Made by a program: the position numbers and the translations under genes. A stretch of 64,000 nt of DNA from an uncultured Flavobacteriaceae bacterium (GTDB lineage: Bacteria > Bacteroidota > Bacteroidia > Flavobacteriales > Flavobacteriaceae): the NCBI GenBank assembly GCA_938010765.1, contig CALLVX010000072.1, positions 1 through 64,000 on the forward strand, read 5' to 3'. How positions within the stretch are numbered: position 1 is the stretch's first letter; each line of letters opens with the position of its first letter. The notes under the pieces were generated by a model. That model ran no database searches, was not told where the DNA came from, and saw only the letters and a list, made by a program, of their open reading frames with translations. Of the stretch, positions 20,590 through 30,464 are shown piece after piece.

Positions 20590-21259
20590 AGAGGGTCAAA
20601 AAATAATTCTGGGAACTTTTTTCTTAGTGGTCGCTATTGTCCTACTAGCCCAATTTTACATTCCAACTCCATGGATTCGGTTTATGATTCAAATCGTGGT
20701 CTTGGTCTTCTTGTTATTGATCCTGCAGTTCTTTCGCAATCCGAAGCGCACTGTACAACGTTCTTTTGATGAGATACTCGCACCCGTTGATGGCAAAGTA
20801 GTTGTTATTGAAGAGGTTGAGGAGACCGAATACTTTAAAGACCGTCGCAAGCAGGTATCTATTTTCATGTCGCCCACCAATGTGCATGTAACTCGGTATG
20901 CTGCAAGTGGCGAAATTAAATTTTCGAAGTACCATCCAGGAAGATATCTCGTGGCTTGGCACCCTAAATCTAGTACAGAGAACGAACGTACCACCGTGGT
21001 TATTCGCACTCCAAAATTTGGCGACATTCTGTACCGACAAATTGCAGGGGCCTTGGCACGCCGCATTATAAATTATGCCGAGGAAGGAGATAGTGTTCAA
21101 CAGGGAGATGACGCCGGTTTTATAAAGTTTGGTTCAAGGGTAGATTTGTTCTTACCTTTAGATTGCGCCATTACCGTAAAGCTCAATCAAACCGTGACCG
21201 GGGCCAAAACATGTATCGCGGCAGTGGTTCAAAAAGATGAAGAACGAGAAATTACATAA
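20579..21259 (+). CDS. psd: phosphatidylserine decarboxylase family protein
   Basis: LAPVDGKVVVIEEVEE, FMSPTNVHVTR, IKFGSRVDLFLP (GS self-cleavage site). Confidence 0.92.
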   Translation: MFHREGQKIILGTFFLVVAIVLLAQFYIPTPWIRFMIQIVVLVFLLLILQFFRNPKRTVQRSFDEILAPVDGKVVVIEEVEETEYFKDRRKQVSIFMSPTNVHVTRYAASGEIKFSKYHPGRYLVAWHPKSSTENERTTVVIRTPKFGDILYRQIAGALARRIINYAEEGDSVQQGDDAGFIKFGSRVDLFLPLDCAITVKLNQTVTGAKTCIAAVVQKDEEREIT

Positions 21260-21500
21260 GCGCTTCAATGAAGCCGTAGACTTTGTCAATAGCTACAAGG
21301 AACCCCTACCTGCCGATATTCTATTAACGTTGTATGCATATTACAAAATTGCAAACGAAAACAAGAATCACCCTGGTAGCAAGACACCTTTAATCAATGC
21401 ATTTAAAGCAAATGCCTTGATACAGGCAAAAGATATGACTCCCAAAACTGCTATGGCCGCCTATATAAAATTGGCGAAGAATCTCAAACAAAATCAGTAA
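21237..21500 (+). CDS. acyl-CoA-binding protein
   Basis: 87 aa ACBP-like: FNEAVDFVNSYKEPLPADILLTLYAYYKIA...NAFKANALIQAKDMTPKTAMAAYI. Confidence 0.8.
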   Translation: MKNEKLHKRFNEAVDFVNSYKEPLPADILLTLYAYYKIANENKNHPGSKTPLINAFKANALIQAKDMTPKTAMAAYIKLAKNLKQNQ

Positions 21501-21521
21501 ATGCTTCTGGCCCTAGTCCTT

Positions 21522-22283
21522 TTATTCGTATAAATTTTCTAAATCCGCGGCACAAATATCACAAAAAAGCGAACCCATTTTAGCGCTCACATCTTGGAAG
21601 AACCGTTCTCCTTTTTCTTCGGTAGCCTTATGCGGGTTACCAACACCAGTATCCGCACTAATTTTAGACCATTTTCTTTCTGCCCAGGCCCATCCTTCGG
21701 AAAACGCCTTTATCTTATATTTCCTTCCAATACCATCTCCCCAATTTTCTCGAGGAAGCACCAAATCGGGTCGTAGATACAACATCAAACTTGTTTCCAT
21801 TTCATCGGCGTGATCTCCTTCTTCCTCAAAATAGGTAGTCTTATCAAATGCCTGCGGGAAAAAACAAAAGCTGATGAACATCTTTGGAAACTTAAGGCCC
21901 AGTTCTCGAACCAGCGGCTTAAAACTGTTTCCTCCATGACCATTGAACAATAAGAGCTTGTAAACACCTTGCCTATTCAACACCGTAACAATATCTGTTA
22001 GTATTGCCAGTTGGGTAGATGGGTTAAGGTTAATATCCAAATAAATATCTGGTTGGCCTGTATTTACACCAAAGGGAATCGTAGGAAGCACGATTACTTT
22101 TGCACCGCGGTCCCATGCTTGTTTGGCAGCTTCCGCTGTAATATGCTCTGCTTGAATGTTATCCGTGGCATAAGGTAAGTGGTAGTTGTGCGCTTCGGTA
22201 GCTCCCCATGGCAAGATTGCCATTTCAAAACTGCTATCTTTCAAGGCTTCCCAATTGGTTTCTGATAAAATATAGGGTCTCAT
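21522..22283 (-). CDS. creatininase family protein
   Basis: LPWGATEAHNYHLPYATDNIQAEHI, LLFNGHGGNSF, EEEGDHADEMETSLML. Confidence 0.88.
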   Translation of the reverse strand: MRPYILSETNWEALKDSSFEMAILPWGATEAHNYHLPYATDNIQAEHITAEAAKQAWDRGAKVIVLPTIPFGVNTGQPDIYLDINLNPSTQLAILTDIVTVLNRQGVYKLLLFNGHGGNSFKPLVRELGLKFPKMFISFCFFPQAFDKTTYFEEEGDHADEMETSLMLYLRPDLVLPRENWGDGIGRKYKIKAFSEGWAWAERKWSKISADTGVGNPHKATEEKGERFFQDVSAKMGSLFCDICAADLENLYE

Positions 22284-22299
22284 AATTGTATTGTTTGCT

Positions 22300-22752
22300 A
22301 TACAAACTTACTAAGTAGACCGCTAAACCAGCACCGCTGGTCAAAAATATTTAAGTAATATACACAGGTATATTGACCGGAAAGATCTTCTTGTTCCTTT
22401 AAGCGCCAATATTTTCGGTTGCCCGTCTTTCGAAAAGTGTAACTCAAAAGACCTCAATACTCCTTAGTAAAAATATAAATGTCCATCAAACGTAAATTTC
22501 CGGGCATCTGTTACGGTAAGTGTGCCAATTATACTAAGGTATTCTTCCTTGTTATTTGAATACTGCCCTTCTGCTATTCGCAATTTCCCTTTTACTTCCG
22601 TTATCGTAGCGATACCATATCCATCCCAAGTAAACTGAACACCAAACTGATGACTTCCCAACGGCCCCTGTTCGTCTTTAAATAGCTGTGCTTGTAAGAA
22701 GGTGCCTCAAAAAAAAGAATAAACAATCAAAAAAAATTTCATACACATTACC
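22300..22752 (-). pseudogene. degraded small secreted protein of unknown family
   Basis: Minus strand reads MKFFLIVYSFF*GTFLQAQLFKDEQGPLGSHQFGVQFTWDGYGIATITEVKGKLRIAEGQYSNN...HLYFY*, with further coding-like sequence after the second stop (KYWRLKEQEDLSGQYTCVYYLN) in another frame. Confidence 0.5.
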
Positions 22753-22763
22753 TTACCATAAAT

Positions 22764-23360
22764 TTACTCGATTTCGACTACTTTGGTCCCTGAAAACTTA
22801 TCATGCCAGCCAGTAGTTTCCGAACCGATAAAAGAAAGAGCATTAAAAGGAATATGTCGACATAAAGAACGAAGGAAAATAGCTTTAAAACCAGGACGTG
22901 TCCCTTCTTCTGTCACTACTTTGGTCTTAGTAAAAAATTTACCTAACGACCTACCTGTAAAACCTTCAAAAAAACTATAGTAAAACATCGCTATCACAAA
23001 ACCGAGCAAGTAGTCAAGCACTTTGTTTTCTTCATCTAGGATATATTCATAATCAGGGAAAACATATACTAAAAGAAGCCCGATCGCTACCCCCACGAAC
23101 AATGCACAACCAAGCAAAAATACTTGATCAATGAGGTAATTGGCAAAACGTTTCCCTTGACTTGCCGCCTTCACCTCCAACGCTCTCTCGGATGCTTTCG
23201 CATCTACCTTCGCTACAAGTTGTTTGTCTACTGCCTGGGAGTCGCAATGACCCTCAAAATCTGCTATACGGCCGCTAAGCCCACAAACGATTCCAAGCGA
23301 AAAGTCTTTTTTATGGTGCGTACAAACTTTACAAAATTTTAAATAAGCTTCACGTGTCAT
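22764..23360 (-). CDS. RDD family membrane protein with N-terminal Cys-rich segment
   Basis: RFANYLIDQVFLLG...GRSLGKFFTKTKVV RDD pattern; N-terminal FCKVCTHHKKDFSLGIVCGLSGRIADFEGHC. Confidence 0.82.
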   Translation of the reverse strand: MTREAYLKFCKVCTHHKKDFSLGIVCGLSGRIADFEGHCDSQAVDKQLVAKVDAKASERALEVKAASQGKRFANYLIDQVFLLGCALFVGVAIGLLLVYVFPDYEYILDEENKVLDYLLGFVIAMFYYSFFEGFTGRSLGKFFTKTKVVTEEGTRPGFKAIFLRSLCRHIPFNALSFIGSETTGWHDKFSGTKVVEIE

Positions 23361-23495
23361 AGGAGATTGTTGGGGAATACCTATTTATAACGCAAAAGAC
23401 AAAACCAAACCCAGGTTTTTTCGACCAACGGGGAAAAAATCGTTGTACCGCAAAATAATGGTCATTTCATCGAAAAAAGAACCTTTCAATACTTG

Positions 23496-24187
23496 TTATT
23501 CCTCATATTTCGCAAAGATACCGGTGTCAAAGGCCGTCCATAAACACGCTTTTTGGCCTGAGGCCTTTAAACTGGTATTTGCCCAAGTATTGCAAGTCTT
23601 AAGCATGCTATAACGCCCATTGGCTTCATAAAATGCATCGGTATCGTTATAGTTGGCCGTGGTTTGTATAGGAAGAAAATCCCCGGCCGAATCTTGCTGA
23701 AAACTGGCTTTGATATGCTCAACAAGACGAGTATACTGCTCCTTGCTGATCATGATTTTCCTGCACACCTCGCTTTCTTTTATTGTTTGATAATAGGTAG
23801 TATGCATCGCCGTAGTGCTTAAACCTGTAGCTGCTTTAAATGCAACCGAAAATTTTAAGTCACTCCAAGTCGGGGTCTCCAAATAAACCCCTTATCACCC
23901 CAGCCCATAGCAATAAAGGCATGGGTAGTGTCCGCTGCTTTGGTATGTGTATAACGCAGTTGGCGGCTCCAATCTATTTCGGGCGTCTTTACCGGAAGTA
24001 CTATATCGGTATGCACACCATTGGTTAAGATGTAAACGGCTATCTCATCTGGCGCATCCGGTTCTTCGGCAATGGTAATACCGGCTAAACAGTACCCGAC
24101 CAAAAGGTATAGCCCAATAAAAGCAAGAAGTCCCAAAATAAACTTACCAAAAAATTTAAGGGCTTTCTTAAAAAAAGACTTCCTCAT
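23496..24187 (-). pseudogene. DUF2459/TIGR02117-like protein with one frameshift
   Basis: Two overlapping ORFs (24187-23855 and 23882-23496) join as ...FIAMGWGDKGF/(Y)LETPTWSDLKFSVAFKAATGLSTTAMH...; a single T missing in a T-run near 23885 explains the break. Confidence 0.75.
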
Positions 24188-24220
24188 AAAAAAAAGTATA
24201 AAACAGTTTTGCGAAATTGG

Positions 24221-25492
24221 TTATCTCAAAATTTCCGATTGGGTAGTTACATCCTCGGCCAGATAGGTAAAATAGATACCTCCGGCAATGGTTATTAGAA
24301 AATAAAATGCAACCACTAAGCTTCCAAAAGAAACATATGTACCTATTCCGAACCAATCGCCATTAAAGCCTATCATAAACAGCCCCGCAAGTCCGCGGGC
24401 AACTTCGATCCAAACCGCGAACCTGCTTCTATCCATGACGCTTGTGTACCCATAAATACCTACGAAAATAAACGCCCCAAATAACAACAGGCCTGGAAAG
24501 CCGATTACGCTGTAATTATAGAACATAAAAAGTAGCAACAAGAGGCTAAAAAGCATCTGAAAGATAGCATACCCTTTCAACGCTGTGGTCGCAGGCGTCT
24601 CGTATCGAGTAAAGCCATAGACATCTTCAACGATTGCAATCGGATACTTCTCTTTTACATCGGCCGGGCGCCACCCTGTTGGCATGAACCAAATACGAAT
24701 TTTATCCCAATACCCTTTCGTTCGCCAAGCATCTTTCATTAATCGCCATAAATGCTGAAAATTAATTAATACGGGATTCCAGGTGCTTGCCGGTTTCAAT
24801 ACGCCGTATTGCGGTGGCACTGTTGGTAATTCTTCCTGAAAAGTACCGAAAAAACGATCCCAAATACTTAAAATCTGCCCTAAGTTTTTATCAATATACT
24901 CTGGGTTGATTGCATGATGTACCCGGTGCTGCGACGGGGTTACGATAATATACTCTAACCAACCCATTTTACCAATATGTTGGGTATGGTACCAAAACTG
25001 CCCGAACAAATGAATCGGCCCCAAAATGGCAATCACTTTATAAGGAACACCGACCAAGGCTGCCGGAATCAACAATAATGGAAAATAGCCTATCAGATTC
25101 GAAATTGACTGACGCAGGGCACAGGTCAAATTGAATTCCTCACTGCTATGGTGAATAACATGTTGGTTCCAAAAAAAATTTATTTTATGACTCAGACGGT
25201 GGTTCCAATAGCCGGCAAAATCAACAGCAATAAAGGCCACTAACCATACAAGCCATGTTGCTTTGATTTCGGTAAGCGCCAAATGTTCTAACAGATAAGG
25301 GTAGGAAACCAGTATAAACCCAAGGCCTAGTGAATCCTTTACAATGTTGGTAAAGCCAGAACTGATACTCGATACGGTATCCATTACCTTGTGCTTTTGG
25401 TTCTTTACCAAATAGCCATATCCTATTTCAAATGCCAAAAGCAGAATAAAAAAGGGAATCGCATATAATAAAGCCGTAGCATAGGTTTCCAT
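24221..25492 (-). CDS. sterol desaturase / fatty acid hydroxylase family protein
   Basis: Histidine boxes NHRLSHKINFFWNQHVIHHSSEEFN and SQHRVHHAINPEYIDKN. Confidence 0.9.
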   Translation of the reverse strand: METYATALLYAIPFFILLLAFEIGYGYLVKNQKHKVMDTVSSISSGFTNIVKDSLGLGFILVSYPYLLEHLALTEIKATWLVWLVAFIAVDFAGYWNHRLSHKINFFWNQHVIHHSSEEFNLTCALRQSISNLIGYFPLLLIPAALVGVPYKVIAILGPIHLFGQFWYHTQHIGKMGWLEYIIVTPSQHRVHHAINPEYIDKNLGQILSIWDRFFGTFQEELPTVPPQYGVLKPASTWNPVLINFQHLWRLMKDAWRTKGYWDKIRIWFMPTGWRPADVKEKYPIAIVEDVYGFTRYETPATTALKGYAIFQMLFSLLLLLFMFYNYSVIGFPGLLLFGAFIFVGIYGYTSVMDRSRFAVWIEVARGLAGLFMIGFNGDWFGIGTYVSFGSLVVAFYFLITIAGGIYFTYLAEDVTTQSEILR

Positions 25493-25496
25493 GGGC

Positions 25497-26129
25497 TTAT
25501 TTGTTTGGTTTTTTTACGCCAGCCCTTACGAAAACCTCCAGATTGTTCTCTGCCGGAGGAATGGGACAAGAATAGTCTTTGTTGTAAGCGCAATACGGAT
25601 TATAGGCTTTATTAAAGTCGATTACTAGCATATCTCCTTCGGGAATTTCAAGATCAATAAAGCGCCCACCTCTATACGACTCTTCGCCGTTGGTCAAATC
25701 TGTAAAAGGAAGGAATAGGTAATTCTTATACTCCTCGGTCTCACGAAGTTGGTGATTTTGATAAACACTTAAACGAAACTCTTTACCGTAGAGTGTAAAT
25801 TGGGCCTCTCCATATTTCTCGTACGTAGGTCTTCTACTCGTAGTTGTTTTCATTTGAAATGGAAGTGCATTCAAGGACCTTACAAAATGAGCCTCCACGC
25901 GAAGGGCGGTGTCGACTTCAAAAAAAACATGGCCTTTAAAATGTTTTGCTTTCCCTTTTAAGGGCGATTCTTCTGGGTCACTATATTGATCATTGAGTTC
26001 TTTCCGAAATTCTAGTGCCGTTTGGCCATCGTCTTGGGCATGTAAGCTGACCGCAATGCCTAGTAGCAACATACTTGCCAATACAATGTAAAAAATGCTT
26101 TTCATGTTGTGATTGCTGAAACTTCCCAA
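25497..26129 (-). CDS. DUF1684 domain-containing protein
   Basis: LFLPFTDLTNGEESYRGGRFIDLEIP...DFNKAYNPYCAYNKDYSCPIPPAENNL signature. Confidence 0.88.
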   Translation of the reverse strand: MGSFSNHNMKSIFYIVLASMLLLGIAVSLHAQDDGQTALEFRKELNDQYSDPEESPLKGKAKHFKGHVFFEVDTALRVEAHFVRSLNALPFQMKTTTSRRPTYEKYGEAQFTLYGKEFRLSVYQNHQLRETEEYKNYLFLPFTDLTNGEESYRGGRFIDLEIPEGDMLVIDFNKAYNPYCAYNKDYSCPIPPAENNLEVFVRAGVKKPNK

Positions 26130-26214
26130 AAATAGAAAAATCTAACGATTTAAGTCGGCCGCATCGGTTAACCTAAAAAAAACCAGTTAAAAACCTTCAC
26201 AAGCACAAAAGTAT

Positions 26215-26762
26215 TTAGACTTCCAATTCAAAAAGGCATACATCGGCATCATGATAATGGACCGGCAGCGCTTCGGAATAGGGCATTTTTTCCATCCCTA
26301 AAAAGTTAAATCCATTGGAGATATAGAGATTGATAAGTCTGGTGTTATTCCCGCAGGTATCCAAACGGATGTATTTTCTGTTCGCTGCTTTCGCATATGT
26401 CTTGGCCCAAGCAACAATATGACCTACCCAATTATAGCCTTTAAAATCGGGGTTGGTGGCGATTCTATGAATGTGCAGGGAAGGGTCTTTGTCTTTTGCG
26501 CCACATATTGCTGCATCTCTGTATGTAATAGCCAAAACGCAGACGAGTTTTGCCCATCGACAACAAGTTTGAGCTGCTGCTTGTCTTTGATCTCTGATGC
26601 GACCATGTCCCGGTCAAATTCTGGCCAAACGTTTTCCAGAAACTTACTTTCTTGAAAATCGGTCGCTATTCGGTACAATCGAAAAATTTCATCAATATCT
26701 GGCGGAACACTGTTATGAATTTCTGGATTCAACATGGTTTTTTTATAGTTGCATGGGCGCAT
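26215..26762 (-). pseudogene. GNAT-family acetyltransferase, frameshifted
   Basis: ORFs 26762-26424 and 26535-26215 join as ...LKLVVDGQNSS/VCVLAITYRDAAICGAKDKDPSLHIHRIATNPDFKGYNWVGHIVAWAKTYAKAANRKYIRLDTCGNN...LYISNGFNFLG. Confidence 0.75.
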
Positions 26763-27006
26763 TCTCTAGAAGCGCCTTTACTTTTACCGCTTTTTCAAAA
26801 TGGTCTAAACGATGGGTTTTGATCCACCATTCGGCAACAGCCATTAATAGTTCGGGATTGTCATTCTTATTGGCAAAAAAGGCATAGAAAGAAAGTCCTA
26901 CATTTGGGCCTTTCGCCTTTACTTTCGCCTCACAGACCGCAATCATTTTTTTGATAAGCCGTTCTGTCATATACGATGTTCTTGTCTTGTGGTCATTGAA
27001 TTCCAA
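26743..27006 (-). CDS. small conserved protein (DUF6500-like)
   Basis: 87 aa; NVGLSFYAFFANKNDNPELLMAVAEWWIKTHRLDHFEKAVKVK; family assignment from memory. Confidence 0.55.
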   Translation of the reverse strand: MEFNDHKTRTSYMTERLIKKMIAVCEAKVKAKGPNVGLSFYAFFANKNDNPELLMAVAEWWIKTHRLDHFEKAVKVKALLENAPMQL

Positions 27007-27925
27007 AGTCCTTTAAAATCGCAGCAATACCTTCTTGATAGCTCGTCACTTTAAAATCTGGAAAACGTTGCTTGAATTTCTCGGATTCAAAAATATTATC
27101 AATTTCGTAGCGCGGCAGTAACTCCAAGGTTTCTTTTGCGTTGCTATCGAACAATGAGGCGACCTGTATTAAGAATTTGGGTACTATCTTATGATCGATC
27201 TTTCGCCCCAACTGCTTGGAGATTTCCTGAATAAAACCATTGTAGGTCAACCGATTATCATTACAGGGCAAATGCCAGGTTTGCCCATAGACGTTCGGCG
27301 TATTTCCGATCAATGCCATTGCTTTGCTCGCATCGGGTGTATAAATGAGCGTACGTTGCATATCGTCCTTTAAAAATACCTTGAGAGGCTTTCCTTTTCG
27401 AAGGTTTTCAAAAATTAGGGTATTGGTAATTCCTTTTGTTTTTCCGGGGCCGTAAAACTCGGGAGCCCTGCAAATAACGCCTTCAATTTCTTCCTTTGCC
27501 ATGGCATTCAACAAGAGTTCTGCAGCTATTTTCTTGCCTTTTCCTTTCTTGCCATCGGAATTCAAAGGTGTTGTTTCCAACTGACGTGTAACACTTTGGG
27601 AGTAGCCATAGGTATTGTCAAAATACACTAGTTTGCACTCTTGAACCCTGCACGCCACAATGACATTTCGAAGAATTATTGGCCAAGTTTTTAGCCATAT
27701 GCCCGATTTGTAAGGAAGACCTACTGTTAAATAGGTGATATCGGTATCTTCCAAAGCATTTACAACACTAGCGGCATCCAAAAGGTCCGCTTTCACCAAT
27801 TCGTCTTCCACATGTACCTTTTGAGGGTTTCTCCCAACCAAACGAATCGCCCCGGTATACTCAGAACGCAATGCTTTCGCAAGTTCCTCCCCAATAATGC
27901 CATTGGCTCCTAAAACCGTATGCAT
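26993..27925 (-). CDS. NAD-dependent epimerase/dehydratase family protein
   Basis: N-terminal VLGANGIIGEELAKAL Rossmann motif; extended SDR pattern. Confidence 0.82.
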   Translation of the reverse strand: MHTVLGANGIIGEELAKALRSEYTGAIRLVGRNPQKVHVEDELVKADLLDAASVVNALEDTDITYLTVGLPYKSGIWLKTWPIILRNVIVACRVQECKLVYFDNTYGYSQSVTRQLETTPLNSDGKKGKGKKIAAELLLNAMAKEEIEGVICRAPEFYGPGKTKGITNTLIFENLRKGKPLKVFLKDDMQRTLIYTPDASKAMALIGNTPNVYGQTWHLPCNDNRLTYNGFIQEISKQLGRKIDHKIVPKFLIQVASLFDSNAKETLELLPRYEIDNIFESEKFKQRFPDFKVTSYQEGIAAILKDFGIQ

Positions 27926-28110
27926 ATTACTTCAATTAGAACTCTAAGATACGGATAAACAAAAATCAATCGCCCTGCACTTTCCCGGTAGTTTGTTAAA
28001 TTCCCTGAAAATGGGGATGCTTGCATTTCGCCATAACACTACTTTTATCCTCAACAAAAAGGTCTTGATCCAAACCATGACCAAACCTGTGAACAACAAA
28101 CTAAAAAACT

Positions 28111-28977
28111 ATGATTTTCTTTTTCGGCACCCGCGCTTCAAAAATAAAAGAGCGGCAACTACGAAACATCAGTTGCCCTTACTGCAACACGGCAAATTCT
28201 TTTACGGTTTCAACCTATAGTAGGTATTTTCATTTTTTTTGGATTCCTATTGTTCCCCTTTTTAAAAGTAGCATTGCGGAATGTGGGCATTGCAAAAAAA
28301 GCTACGCGGTCGCCAATTTTAGCCCCGAAATGAAACGCAGTTTTGAGCAAGAAAACCAAAGAGACCCTGCCAAACGTCCACTTTGGCAGGGACTTGGGTG
28401 CATGGCATTGCTAGCCCTTTTTGCTGTGGTCTTCAGTATTTCACTCTATGGTACTTTTTTTGGACCGAAAGATGCCAATAAATCATCCAAGGCCCAGGAT
28501 CCGCGACGTATGGCGCTGCAGGAGGATATACGAAACATCGGCCCTGTTTTCAGCGAGGAAAAAGCGCCGCTTACCTATGCGTTGAAGGAGTGTATCAACT
28601 ATGAACTTGTAAGCGGGATCGATCCAACAAAAATCGAATACTTTACCCAAATAAAAGAGGATCGTTTCCTCATACTATTAAAGGTGCGAGATATGAAAAA
28701 GGTCGAAGTATCGAGCCGAAAAATATTGATAGATATTATAGAGGATTGCCTCTACGCCATGGAAGGTTTAAATGGTGTAAATGACTTCTACATCGGAATC
28801 GAGGGCAAATGGAACACCGTACTCGTAAAGACACCGCTGGAGGAAGACTTGGAAGGTCGGTTTGCCGATAAATACAAGTTATTGCCTTTTTATGGTGAAG
28901 CGCCGGTAAGAAATCCCAGAGAAGTTGATTCGAGTTCTGCACGAATCACCAGTGATTCTCTGGAATTAGTCAAATAG
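28111..28977 (+). CDS. zinc-ribbon domain-containing membrane protein
   Basis: CPYCNTANSF...AECGHCKKSY followed by a TM segment. Confidence 0.75.
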   Translation: MIFFFGTRASKIKERQLRNISCPYCNTANSFTVSTYSRYFHFFWIPIVPLFKSSIAECGHCKKSYAVANFSPEMKRSFEQENQRDPAKRPLWQGLGCMALLALFAVVFSISLYGTFFGPKDANKSSKAQDPRRMALQEDIRNIGPVFSEEKAPLTYALKECINYELVSGIDPTKIEYFTQIKEDRFLILLKVRDMKKVEVSSRKILIDIIEDCLYAMEGLNGVNDFYIGIEGKWNTVLVKTPLEEDLEGRFADKYKLLPFYGEAPVRNPREVDSSSARITSDSLELVK

Positions 28978-28984
28978 AACGCAA

Positions 28985-29899
28985 TCAACTAATTTTCGGG
29001 GCTTTTTCTGTACGTTTTCCAAGTTGCCACATTAGAATGCCACCTGTAAGGAACATCCAAATAGAATAGGCTCCCGTCGGAATCCCCATTTCTATATTGT
29101 TCAAGACGGTAGTGGCAATTACGAAAGCAAGCGTACCATTTTGTATTCCACTTTCTATGGTAATCGAGACGGCACTTTTAAAATCGAGTTTAAACAAACG
29201 GGCACTTAGATATCCAAATCCCATTGTACCAATATTAAGTAATAAGGTAACCATCCCCACTCGTTTCATAGCAGTACCCAATAAATTAAAATTAGCCGCG
29301 ACAACAGCTATAAAAATCACTACAAAAATAACAGTTGAAGCAACTCGCATAGGACCTTCCATTCGTGCAGCGAAATCGGGGCTATACCCACGAAGTAACA
29401 TTCCTATTGAAACCGGAACCACCGTAATAACCATAATTTGTAAAATAGTTGCTACAATAGGAAGTTCTATTGCAACACCTGCATCCGAACCAAAATAGTT
29501 TAATGCAAATGACAGGACAAAAGGAATAGTAAGGATACTCACAAAACTGGCGATGGCCGTAAGCGTAACCGAGAGGGCAATATTTCCTCGGCAAACTTGA
29601 GTAATCAAATTGCTAGTAGGGCCACCCGGAGAAACGGCCAATATTATAATACCAACGGCCATTGTCAGCTCCAAATCAAAAACAATCGCTAGTAAAAAAC
29701 CTATTGCTGGCAAAAAAATAAGCTGGTTCGTAAGCCCTATCAAAATCGCTTTCGGGTATTTCACTACACGAGTGAAATCATTTGGGACCAAAGTCATCCC
29801 CATTCCCAACATAATAATAGCCAATGATAGGGGTAAAAAAAACTTGCTTAGAAGAGTGGCCAGCATTGATAGGTATCGAGGTTGAATCGGCATCTTCAA
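28985..29899 (-). CDS. bile acid:sodium symporter family protein
   Basis: GMGMTLVPNDF, AVSPGGPTSNLITQVCRGNIALSVTLTAIAS, IESGIQNGTLA. Confidence 0.88.
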   Translation of the reverse strand: MKMPIQPRYLSMLATLLSKFFLPLSLAIIMLGMGMTLVPNDFTRVVKYPKAILIGLTNQLIFLPAIGFLLAIVFDLELTMAVGIIILAVSPGGPTSNLITQVCRGNIALSVTLTAIASFVSILTIPFVLSFALNYFGSDAGVAIELPIVATILQIMVITVVPVSIGMLLRGYSPDFAARMEGPMRVASTVIFVVIFIAVVAANFNLLGTAMKRVGMVTLLLNIGTMGFGYLSARLFKLDFKSAVSITIESGIQNGTLAFVIATTVLNNIEMGIPTGAYSIWMFLTGGILMWQLGKRTEKAPKIS

Positions 29900-30260
29900 T
29901 TATATAAAAGATGCTGGCAAGTAACTAAATAGCTTGCTATGGAAAGATAGCGAAATCTCTTGGATTTTATGGTATTTCGACTCAAAGGAGTATTACTTTT
30001 AAACAAATTGGTCGCTATGGGAAAAATCTACAATCTGTAAGGAAAAACATCCATTTCAGCATGCCCCATATCATCGCATCTTTGCCCTGTAATTAACAAC
30101 CAAGATATCATGAACACAATGCACACAACCATTTTAAACTAAGTGAATCAGTAGGCAGACCCGCTAAAAAGGTTCATATGAAAAATATCGCCACCACCAA
30201 TTTTGAAACCCAATACCACCACGATTTTTATTATGAAATCGGACATATGTAAAACGAGCG

Positions 30261-30410
30261 AAGTAAACTACCTCTGGAGGAGCCCACGAGGTATTAAAAG
30301 GAATTAACATTGATTTCGACGCAAGCCAGGCTGAATACTCGTCATGCAGGCCTGTCTGAACACTCGTCGGGCGGGTATCGGAGCATGTAGATCTAGATTA
30401 TCGAGTAAAA
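30261..30410 (+). repeat. dispersed structured repeat, copy 1
   Basis: CCTC..GAGG hairpin, GGTATTAAAAGGAATTAACATTGATTTCGACGCAAG..., GTCGGGCGGGTATCGGAGCATGTAGATCTAGATTATCGAGTAAAA; shared with copies at 31929-31978 and 58076-58206. Confidence 0.8.
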
Positions 30411-30464
30411 TTAAATATAAATCAAGATTCCTTTTAAATAGGAATCGATTAAATCCAATAGATT

